Source: CAYFHQ01 sp964342805
GTDB lineage: Bacteria > Bacillota > Clostridia > Peptostreptococcales > Acidaminobacteraceae
NCBI GenBank assembly: GCA_964342805.1
Contig: CAYFHQ010000114.1
Location: 1-11,664, forward strand
Direction: 5' to 3'
DNA: 11,664 nt
This document shows, in pieces, positions 6,648 through 11,664 of the stretch. Each line of letters begins with the position of its first letter. Positions within the stretch are counted from its first letter, which is position 1. The notes beneath the pieces are model-generated. The model did no database searches and was not told the origin of the DNA. It saw only the letters and a program-made list of their open reading frames with translations. The position numbers and the translations under genes are program-made.

Positions 6648-7183
6648 ACAACCTCCGGTCGCGGTATGGCCAAGCCCATTCGACATAGGGACCAGCTCAT
6701 GTCCGTTTCCTTAACGGTGTCTGCCAAATCCCAAAGATGCGGTAATAACCGAACTTCCACTTGCCGCTCAAACAATGCACTGAACAAGTTATCGTATGTA
6801 TACTTGGCTATGGGTGTCTCGGTTCGTGTACTGACATAATATCCAGCAGATTGGTCCTGGAGGACAAAGTGACTGGTGTCAAACTCATAAACGTAGAGGG
6901 TGGTATTCTTCATGGTCTCAAACCACTTGTTTTCAATGGCAACCACATGGTTGACCTTGGAGGTGGAAAACAGGTGGTCATAGGCCTGCCGTTGGTCATT
7001 ACTTGTTGTATGGAAGGCAACCCTTGGGCAGTTCCTAGGTGTTAAGAAGTTGGGTAAACAGGCCTCAGTAATGGCCCAGACCAGACCCTTAGTTTGGTCC
7101 AACTCCTTACGGACCGGTATCCGGGGTTCAAAGACTTCAATATGGGCTTCTTCGCTAACGTGAAAAAGTCTTAGCTTGTCCAT
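6644..7183 (-). CDS. DUF6886-like conserved protein of unknown function
   Basis: The 179-aa sequence resembles the family I know as DUF6886. It opens with LRLFHVSEEAHIEVFEPRIP (residues 4-23), then has LVWAITE and the central FLTPRNCPRVAFHT, and a C-terminal R-x-x-PHLWDLAD. This match is from memory, not from a search. The opening HVSE and the FxPR pattern recall enzymes with an ADP-ribosyltransferase or RNA 2'-phosphotransferase-like fold, but that is only a guess. No signal peptide or membrane segment is seen. The ATG at 7183 has AGGAGG 4 bases upstream, and the Shine-Dalgarno overlaps the stop of the phosphatase gene. Its TGA overlaps the ATG of the APH-like kinase gene (ATGA), so the two products are probably made in similar amounts and may share a pathway. 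Confidence 0.8.
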   Translation of the reverse strand: MDKLRLFHVSEEAHIEVFEPRIPVRKELDQTKGLVWAITEACLPNFLTPRNCPRVAFHTTSNDQRQAYDHLFSTSKVNHVVAIENKWFETMKNTTLYVYEFDTSHFVLQDQSAGYYVSTRTETPIAKYTYDNLFSALFERQVEVRLLPHLWDLADTVKETDMSWSLCRMGLAIPRPEVV

Positions 7184-7191
7184 GGGGCCTC

Positions 7192-7716
7192 CTAAAGGTC
7201 AACAATATGTATGTCTCCATTATCCAGTTTCACACCTGGAAAGAGCGTGTGGATGATCAAACTGTGGCAGACAACAATGATTTGGTCCATATGCAAGTAG
7301 GGTTGAATGCTGGCCTGGACCCGCTGTATAAGGGCGGCCTTGGTCTCCCACTTTCGACTTTCCCCTTCAGGTACTTGACCCCCATGGCTCTTAAAGTCCT
7401 GGTAAAGGGCAATGGCCTCTTCCGTAGATGCATACTGGCCGGTCAGGTCTGGATTCCATTCGTGGAGGTCTACCTCAACTTGAATGGGCAGGTCCAGGCG
7501 GCGGGAGAGAATGGCTGCACTCTCTAGGGCCCGGGTATAGGGTGACGAAAGGATCATTTGACTCCCCTGGAGTCTATGATCCTTGGCTGTTTGGGTAATT
7601 TGTTCTTTTCCTTTTGTTGAAAGCGGGGCTAGGTCCCGCCCGTGGCCGATATAGGAGCCTGCGTCGATATCGGTATAGTCTGCTTGTCCGTGTCTGATGA
7701 ATACTACTTTTGCCAT
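7192..7716 (-). CDS. Histidine phosphatase family protein (phosphoglycerate mutase-like)
   Basis: This 174-aa protein carries the branch-1 histidine phosphatase signature. FIRHGQAD (residues 6-13) holds the nucleophile H9 and R8. SSPYTRALESA (57-67) holds the phosphate-binding R62. LHEWNPD (84-90) holds the likely acid E86. VVCHSLIIHTL (148-158) holds the second catalytic histidine H151. It should remove phosphate from a small molecule or protein; the short length suits the CobC/SixA/GpmB-like single-domain group. The frame is open back to 7887, but that extension overlaps the GNAT gene. The ATG at 7716-7714 has AAAGGAG with good spacing and starts 10 bp after the GNAT stop. Its own TAG is part of the next gene's ribosome-binding region. 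Confidence 0.9.
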   Translation of the reverse strand: MAKVVFIRHGQADYTDIDAGSYIGHGRDLAPLSTKGKEQITQTAKDHRLQGSQMILSSPYTRALESAAILSRRLDLPIQVEVDLHEWNPDLTGQYASTEEAIALYQDFKSHGGQVPEGESRKWETKAALIQRVQASIQPYLHMDQIIVVCHSLIIHTLFPGVKLDNGDIHIVDL

Positions 7717-7726
7717 GTCTGCTCCT

Positions 7727-8239
7727 TTATACTTTTGTGTACCACTTGCCCATGTGTAGGCCATTATAATAGGTGGTTCCTTCTTTAAAATAACCAGTGG
7801 AACACCCTTCCGGGTTGTAGCCCAAATACTCATAAAATACAATGGCCCGTGTGTTTTTTTCGTGGACCACCAAATTGACCTTTTCAATTTCTGTCGAAGG
7901 TTGCTTGATCCAGTCTTCCAGATAAGCCATCAATTTTGACCCATAGCCCTGGCCCGTGTGGGCTTTTTTAAGGGAAATGCCCAGGTTACCCCAGTGGCGG
8001 GTTTTGGACCGGTTTCCACCGTCGACCGTCATGATCCCCACCAGGTCACCGTCCACTTCACAAATGGCCATGAGGCAGTTAGTTGATTGCAAAACTGCCT
8101 CAATGTAGGCCACTTGGTCCTCGAGGTCCTGATCTAATTCACCGAAAACCAAGGTATGATAGGTGCTTTCGCCTGCAATTTGGTTCACATGGTCTATGAT
8201 TGCCTGTGCATCTTCCACCTGTGCTTTTCGTATGATCAT
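7727..8239 (-). CDS. GNAT family N-acetyltransferase
   Basis: This 170-aa protein is a single-domain GNAT. Visible parts are strand beta-1 and helix alpha-1 (MIIRKAQVEDAQAI, 1-14), LMAICEVDGDLVGIMTV (56-72), motif A NLGISLKKAHTGQGYGSKLM (85-104, acetyl-CoA loop TGQGYG), KVNLVVHEKNTRAI (120-133, conserved N129 and A132) and FYEYLGY (135-141). The arrangement is like PhnO/RimI-type or spermidine-type amine acetyltransferases; the substrate is not known. The start matters: a TTG at 8251 is in frame, but those bases form the Shine-Dalgarno TTGGAGGACGTC, so translation should begin at the ATG at 8239. It is the first gene behind the probable promoter at 8284-8310 and is followed after 10 bp by the histidine phosphatase gene. 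Confidence 0.9.
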   Translation of the reverse strand: MIIRKAQVEDAQAIIDHVNQIAGESTYHTLVFGELDQDLEDQVAYIEAVLQSTNCLMAICEVDGDLVGIMTVDGGNRSKTRHWGNLGISLKKAHTGQGYGSKLMAYLEDWIKQPSTEIEKVNLVVHEKNTRAIVFYEYLGYNPEGCSTGYFKEGTTYYNGLHMGKWYTKV

Positions 8240-8244
8240 GACGT

Positions 8245-8249
8245 CCTCC
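8245..8249 (-). promoter_or_regulatory. Ribosome-binding site deciding the start of the first GNAT in the central operon
   Basis: GGAGG (minus strand, 8249-8245) lies 5 bases before the ATG at 8239. Because it includes most of the in-frame TTG GAG codons at 8251-8246, it argues against a TTG start for this gene. Confidence 0.7.
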
Positions 8250-8283
8250 AAGTTGGCTTGTATATCGATTGACTACAAACCTA

Positions 8284-8310
8284 ATTTTACCACAGATAGT
8301 AAATGGTGAA
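8284..8310 (-). promoter_or_regulatory. Probable extended -10 promoter of the central operon
   Basis: On the minus strand the -10 box TAAAAT (8289-8284) is preceded by TGG, giving an extended -10 element (TGnTAAAAT). A poor -35 match, TTCACC (8310-8305), lies 15 bp upstream. It sits in the only sizeable gap (99 bp) between the chemoreceptor stop and the first GNAT gene and would give a leader of about 40 bases. No clear terminator for the chemoreceptor gene is visible in the same gap, so read-through is also possible. Confidence 0.5.
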
Positions 8311-8338
8311 CATTAATTCATCAGCAACCTGTAACCCA

Positions 8339-9493
8339 TCAATCCCATTCAGGCTTTTTCAGGCTGGATGGGTCAGGATCGTCCTCTTGGATGTCAATTC
8401 GAAAGACGTCCACCAAGTCTTGAATGGCTTCAGACTCCGCCTTGAGTGCTGAACTCTGTCCATTTAACTGGTCTGTGGAGGCATGGATACTATCAGAAAT
8501 GAAAGATATTTCTTGGGCTGTAGCTGACACTTCCTCTGAGACCGCCGTGGCAGACTGAATCCGTTCAAAAATACTGGATTTCTGGTCATTGATCTGGGCT
8601 GTCGTGTCATGGATGGCTCTTACCTGGGGGACGATCCCTTGGATTGAGGTCAGTATGCCTTCAAAAGACCGTGTTGCGGACACCACAACCTCAAGCTGGT
8701 CTGCAAGCTGGACTTTCACCTCTTCAGAGGACTGGACTGCCCGGGCCGCCTCACCTGAAATGCTGGCAACAAGGTCTGCTATTTCCCGAGAGGAGACTTT
8801 CACCTGGACAGCTAGTGCCCTAATTTCCTCAGCAACCACAGCAAAACCTCTTCCTGCGTCTCCAGCCCTTGCCGCCTCAATAGCTGCATTCAGGGCCAAC
8901 AAGTTAGTCTTTTCGGACACCACGTTGATGACTTCTGTAAACTGGGTTACCTGTTGAATACTCTCCACTAAGACGTGGATGGTCTGCTGGACAGCTTCAA
9001 AGGCCGCTTTCATGTCGCCTATGGACTGGTTCATGGAGGACAATTGCCTGCCACTGGTCGCGGCCTGGTCGTTGACCTGGTCCGCCTGTCCCTGGACTTT
9101 TTCTGTGATTGTAGCCACATGTTCCACCTGGTCACTGAAGGTGGAAACGAGCATGGACAAGTCCGTCAGGTCTTCAGCCTGTTCGTGGGTCCCAGAAGCC
9201 ATTCCTCCAACGGCACGTACGATCCCTGCATGGGAACCAGCAAGCTCCCTGGCCATCAGATCAATTTCACCAGACTTGCCGTCAATGGAGGTGGCTGTTG
9301 ACTGGATCTTGGCCACAATATCCTTCTGACTCATGAGCATGTGGTTAAAGTGGTGGGTTACATCACCCAGTTCATCCCGGCTCATCACAGGACATGTGGT
9401 GGACAGGTCTCCATTTTGGGCCCGGCCCATGGCTTCTTTCAGACGTTCAAGGGGGCGGGTAATCCGCTTGCCAACGACCACAGCCACAACCAT
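8339..9493 (-). CDS. Methyl-accepting chemotaxis protein, C-terminal signalling part (frameshifted gene)
   Basis: This 384-aa reading frame is the cytoplasmic half of a chemoreceptor. It begins in the middle of a transmembrane helix (MVVAVVVGKR), then has a HAMP domain (about residues 9-56, with RPLERL and DELGDVTHHFNHML) and a long coiled-coil MA domain. The hairpin tip that contacts CheA and CheW is intact and highly conserved: NLLALNAAIEAARAGDAGRG (198-215) and FAVVAEEIRALA (217-228). The C-terminus ends KKPEWD, without the NWETF-type tether for CheR/CheB. Its start codon is 2 bp after the stop of the sensor half and lacks a good ribosome-binding site, so it is best read as the second part of one gene broken by a one-base frameshift. 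If made alone, it would be a receptor fragment lacking a sensor. Confidence 0.85.
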   Translation of the reverse strand: MVVAVVVGKRITRPLERLKEAMGRAQNGDLSTTCPVMSRDELGDVTHHFNHMLMSQKDIVAKIQSTATSIDGKSGEIDLMARELAGSHAGIVRAVGGMASGTHEQAEDLTDLSMLVSTFSDQVEHVATITEKVQGQADQVNDQAATSGRQLSSMNQSIGDMKAAFEAVQQTIHVLVESIQQVTQFTEVINVVSEKTNLLALNAAIEAARAGDAGRGFAVVAEEIRALAVQVKVSSREIADLVASISGEAARAVQSSEEVKVQLADQLEVVVSATRSFEGILTSIQGIVPQVRAIHDTTAQINDQKSSIFERIQSATAVSEEVSATAQEISFISDSIHASTDQLNGQSSALKAESEAIQDLVDVFRIDIQEDDPDPSSLKKPEWD

Positions 9494-9500
9494 GGCTAGG
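9494..9500 (-). other. Frameshift site in transmembrane helix 2 of the chemoreceptor
   Basis: On the minus strand the sensor frame reads GGT CTG GCC TAG, and the signalling frame resumes at CC ATG GTT. One extra base (for example CCTTAGCC in place of CCTAGCC) would give an uninterrupted helix GGLALAMVVAVVVGKR joined to the HAMP domain and a protein of about 716 aa, a usual size for a Cache chemoreceptor. There is no homopolymer here, but the break lies in the small quasi-palindrome TGGC-CTA-GCCA. Confidence 0.8.
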
Positions 9501-10488
9501 CCAGACCGCCCAAGGTGATCATTAGAAAAATGCTCTGTACCCGGGCCAGCTTGGCGAATACTTCATCCTCTGGAACAATGATCACTATGGTAAATCCATT
9601 GGCGTCCATGGTTTTGTAGCCAACCACCTTCATTTCGTTCTCATAAAATATTTGCTTAACGCCCTCCCCAAGGTCTTCAATTCCCTTTGAAATTTGGTCC
9701 AAGTTTCCTTGGTCCAACAGGGTAAGGGGTAGACCCAGTACTTGGTCGTTAACTGTTGTGCCCCTGTGTAGGTCCACCAGAACCTTCCGGTCCTCGTCTA
9801 AGAGAATGGCATACCCACTGGTATAGAGCTGCATGTCCTGGATGACGTCACTGAAATAGCTATAGTTCAGGTCCATCCCCACAACCCCCACTAAGACGTC
9901 GTCCACCATGACCCTCTTACTATAGGTCAAGATGCGCCCGCTCTGGTTGACTTTAGGATTGACATAAGCCCCGCTCCAATAGCTACCTTCTAGAGCGATG
10001 GGTTGGTCATACCAGGGGGACTTGCCTTGGCCCAGATCACTCAAACTGTATTGGTTGCTTACTGCCAGGTATTCGTCATTGGGATCAAGCAGGTATACCG
10101 CCTGGTATAGGTCCGTTGCATTTGGGACCAGGTCCGGGTTCAACACGAAGTAGGCATTTACATTCCCGCTGGCTGATTCTGCTGCCAAATAGACGCTCTT
10201 GGTCACCTGGTCTACTAAAACTTGTGCGTCAGCCTCCGTGAAGGTGGCTGGGTCATAGGTAAAGTTCTTGATGACCTCTGACTTCATTCCGCCCACTGCC
10301 GTTTTGACCCGCCTAACCGTCTTATCAAAGACAAGGGCCTTATTGGTGGCTTCCAGTTGCATGATTTCATAGGCGTCCTCCTCCATGAAGTTTGTGGTTG
10401 CACTGAGACTAAAACCTGTCAAAACAAGGGATACCAGCAAAACCACTCCGACAATACTTACTGCAATTTTATACGACACTTTTCTCAT
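9496..10488 (-). CDS. Methyl-accepting chemotaxis protein, N-terminal Cache sensor part (frameshifted gene)
   Basis: This 330-aa reading frame has a first transmembrane helix (about residues 8-30, IAVSIVGVVLLVSLVLTGF). It is followed by an extracellular double-Cache-like domain (about 35-310) and the beginning of a second helix (VQSIFLMITLGGLA, 317-330), where it stops abruptly. Cache features are SPWYDQPIALEGSYWSGAYV (157-176), RILTYSKRV (185-193), LVGVVGMDLNYS (199-210) and the second subdomain start YTSGYAILLDEDRKVLVD (222-239). The ligand is unknown, and the conserved arginine of the amino-acid-binding Cache motif is not evident before WY. The ATG at 10488 has AAAGGGG with about 6 bases spacing. 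The gene stands alone behind a terminator, with no che genes in view. As written, the product would be a membrane-tethered sensor without a signalling domain. Confidence 0.85.
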   Translation of the reverse strand: MRKVSYKIAVSIVGVVLLVSLVLTGFSLSATTNFMEEDAYEIMQLEATNKALVFDKTVRRVKTAVGGMKSEVIKNFTYDPATFTEADAQVLVDQVTKSVYLAAESASGNVNAYFVLNPDLVPNATDLYQAVYLLDPNDEYLAVSNQYSLSDLGQGKSPWYDQPIALEGSYWSGAYVNPKVNQSGRILTYSKRVMVDDVLVGVVGMDLNYSYFSDVIQDMQLYTSGYAILLDEDRKVLVDLHRGTTVNDQVLGLPLTLLDQGNLDQISKGIEDLGEGVKQIFYENEMKVVGYKTMDANGFTIVIIVPEDEVFAKLARVQSIFLMITLGGLA

Positions 10489-10575
10489 AAACGACCCCTT
10501 TACTCTTCTTTATCGCTAGTGTCAGTATGACGCTTGCATGTGAAGACCCTGTGAGGATCATATGAAGGAAGCACG

Positions 10576-10615
10576 AAAAAAGCCCCATTCCCATGAATCA
10601 TAAGAATGAGGCTTT
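10576..10615 (-). terminator. Rho-independent terminator after the VOC gene
   Basis: On the minus strand, AAAGCCTCATTC (10615-10604) pairs with GAATGGGGCTTT (10590-10579) over 12 bp with one G-U pair, around a 13-base loop. A run of six T follows. It lies about 15 bp after the VOC stop codon and separates that gene from the chemoreceptor gene. Confidence 0.9.
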
Positions 10616-10629
10616 GTATATGCTCGTTA

Positions 10630-11055
10630 TTACTGGTTCAAACGTTCCTTCATATGATGGTCAGGATGCATTTGCAGGAGGTCCCACCGGTTTCCATAGA
10701 GGTCTTCAAAGACGGCAACTGTGCCATAGGGCATTTCCTTTGGGTCTCTGACAAATGAGACCCCCTTGGCCTTCATGCTTTCATAATCTCGCCAAAAGTC
10801 GTCCGTATTTAAGAAGAGAAAGACCCGACCACCAGCTTGGTTGCCTATAAAGGCCTCTTGTTCCTCCTTTGAAGCCCTGGCCAGAAGGATGGTCGTTTCT
10901 CTGGAACCAGGGGGAGCAACGACAACCCACCGTTTGTCCTGTTCTGGTTGGTAGGTGTCTTCTATGAGGTCAAAATTCAAGGTATTGGTATAAAAATCAA
11001 TGGCCTCGTCGTAGTCTCGAACGACAAGGGCAATGTGAATAATAGCTTGTTTCAT
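10630..11055 (-). CDS. VOC family protein (glyoxalase/bleomycin resistance fold)
   Basis: This 141-aa protein has the paired beta-alpha-beta-beta-beta modules of the vicinal oxygen chelate fold. Module one starts AIIHIALVVRDYDEAIDFYT (residues 4-23), with the likely metal ligand H7 and the typical DYDEAIDFY helix. Module two contains GRVFLFLNTDDFWRDYESM (76-94) and ends VAVFEDLYGNRWDLLQ (113-128), the common D-x-x-GN-x-W-x-L signature. Family members include glyoxalase I, dioxygenases and fosfomycin or bleomycin resistance proteins; the reaction here cannot be assigned. An acidic residue in the last strand (WDLLQ, D125) occupies the place where a Glu ligand is often found. The ATG at 11055 has AAGAGGA with 4-5 bases spacing. 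It lies 70 bp after the MATE gene stop and ends at its own terminator. Confidence 0.9.
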   Translation of the reverse strand: MKQAIIHIALVVRDYDEAIDFYTNTLNFDLIEDTYQPEQDKRWVVVAPPGSRETTILLARASKEEQEAFIGNQAGGRVFLFLNTDDFWRDYESMKAKGVSFVRDPKEMPYGTVAVFEDLYGNRWDLLQMHPDHHMKERLNQ

Positions 11056-11125
11056 AGGTTCCTCTTTCCTTGGCTCCGTGTAAGGGACACATCAGTCTTG
11101 CTCAACTAAACCAGCTTGTGGTCAA

Positions 11126-11664
11126 CTAGGCCAGGGTCGATACTTGCTTGCGTAGATAATACCAACTGGCTCCTGCGCCAGCAACAAAGGACAGGACAAT
11201 GGAAACCCAAATCCCTGTAATTCCCAGCAGACGTGAACCCAGAATGCCAAAAGGCACGTTAATAATAAATATCCGCATGAGCGTCAACAGAGATGACCAC
11301 ACGGGCTTTTTCATGGCATTTAGGGCGGACGTATGCATGAGGAAGGCGCTTTGGAAACCATAGTTAATGGGGACAATCCACATGTAGACCTGAACGATGT
11401 CCAGAACTGCTGGATTTGTCGTAAACATGCTGGCAAACTGCCGTCCTAGGCCTGCTACAAGTACCAGCATGACCAGGCCATAGAAGAACATGGCACGTTC
11501 ACTCTTCCCTATACCCTCCTTGACACGGTCTGGCTGACCCGCTCCTACGTTCTGTCCAATAAAGGGCATGATCACTGTGGACAAGGCCCCAGGGATCATA
11601 AGGACAAACATGTCAATACGCGTGGCAATGCCATAGGCAGCCACTGCATGGGTTCCATAAGCCG
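11126..11664 (-). CDS. MATE family multidrug efflux protein, C-terminal part (cut by the window edge)
   Basis: About 179 C-terminal residues of a polytopic transporter are visible; typical members have about 450 residues and twelve helices. The frame remains open from the TAG at 11126 to the window edge, with residues before the internal GTG reading AYGTHAVAAYGIATRID, so no start is present here. The MATE hallmark PFIGQNVGAGQPDRVKEG is present, as are about five hydrophobic segments (near FVLMIPGALSTVIM, AMFFYGLVMLVLVAGL, VYMWIVPINYGFQSAFLM, LMRIFIINVPFGI and IWVSIVLSFVAGAGASWYY). The family exports cationic drugs and toxins in exchange for Na+ or H+ across the inner membrane. No terminator follows it, so the VOC gene may be co-transcribed. 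Confidence 0.9.
   Translation of the reverse strand, partial: AYGTHAVAAYGIATRIDMFVLMIPGALSTVIMPFIGQNVGAGQPDRVKEGIGKSERAMFFYGLVMLVLVAGLGRQFASMFTTNPAVLDIVQVYMWIVPINYGFQSAFLMHTSALNAMKKPVWSSLLTLMRIFIINVPFGILGSRLLGITGIWVSIVLSFVAGAGASWYYLRKQVSTLA

Noticed and set aside
2833..7193. Identical 13-base element AGGAGGCCCCATG before two genes (2845-2833 and 7193-7181)
   Set aside because: It is just a strong Shine-Dalgarno with a short spacer and start codon; the similarity does not extend beyond it, so it is not a mobile or regulatory repeat.
7717..7887. N-terminal extension of the histidine phosphatase frame
   Set aside because: It overlaps the upstream GNAT gene. The ATG at 7716 has a good Shine-Dalgarno, and the RHG motif then sits at residues 8-10 as usual for the family.
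8240..8251. TTG start at 8251 for the first GNAT of the central operon
   Set aside because: These bases form the Shine-Dalgarno (TTGGAGG) for the ATG at 8239.
8589..9329. Plus-strand open frames of 108-122 codons opposite the chemoreceptor gene
   Set aside because: They lie antisense to a highly conserved MA/HAMP coding region, have biased composition (Trp/Ser/Thr-rich) typical of mirror frames, and lack ribosome-binding sites.
11056..11125. Terminator or promoter between the MATE and VOC genes
   Set aside because: The small ACCA/TGGT inverted repeat has only four pairs and no U-tract, and TTGAGC with TACACG is too weak a promoter match.
1..11664. Search for CRISPR repeats, tRNA or rRNA genes, riboswitch leaders, insertion sequences and prophage genes
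   Set aside because: No spaced direct repeats, cloverleaf-like sequences, transposase or integrase motifs, or conserved leader structures were seen on either strand; intergenic gaps are all under about 170 bp.

Overview
The window comes from a bacterium that is probably a member of the Bacillota, perhaps a motile clostridial or bacillar species. This is an inference from the strong purine-rich Shine-Dalgarno sites (AGGAGG or AAGGGG types) before almost every gene, very short or overlapping gene junctions, sigma-A type promoter boxes, U-tract hairpin terminators, moderate G+C by eye and a Cache-type chemoreceptor. The genus cannot be named from the sequence alone. Every convincing gene lies on the minus strand, so transcription runs from high to low coordinates.

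Right end, in transcription order: the C-terminal third of a MATE-family multidrug/Na+ antiporter enters from beyond the window (11664-11126). A VOC (glyoxalase/bleomycin-resistance fold) protein follows (11055-10630) and ends at a clear intrinsic terminator (10576-10615). Next is a stand-alone methyl-accepting chemotaxis protein (10488-8339). Its frame is broken exactly inside the second transmembrane helix, giving a sensor half (Cache domain) and a signalling half (HAMP plus MA domain).

Middle: a tight run of eight genes starts behind a probable extended -10 promoter (8284-8310). The order is GNAT acetyltransferase, histidine phosphatase, DUF6886-like protein, APH-type phosphotransferase, sialidase-like beta-propeller protein and a compact M1-type zinc aminopeptidase. 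After a 105-bp gap come two more GNAT acetyltransferases. The run ends at a strong intrinsic terminator (2204-2258). Junctions of -4 to +21 bp across the first six genes argue for one transcript.

Left end: a second operon starts from a near-consensus promoter (TTTACA, 17-bp spacer, TATAAT; 2153-2181). It encodes a class I SAM methyltransferase, a GNAT, two unrecognised proteins (the second with a TTG start that overlaps the previous stop) and the first 25 codons of a further gene leaving the window.

Overall this is an accessory region rich in small group-transfer enzymes: four GNATs, a methyltransferase and an APH-like kinase, with a VOC protein and a MATE pump nearby. That mix fits modification of, or resistance to, small molecules, but no substrate can be assigned. 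I saw no tRNA, rRNA, CRISPR array, insertion sequence, integrase, attachment site or riboswitch. No gene-free stretch exceeds about 170 bp.
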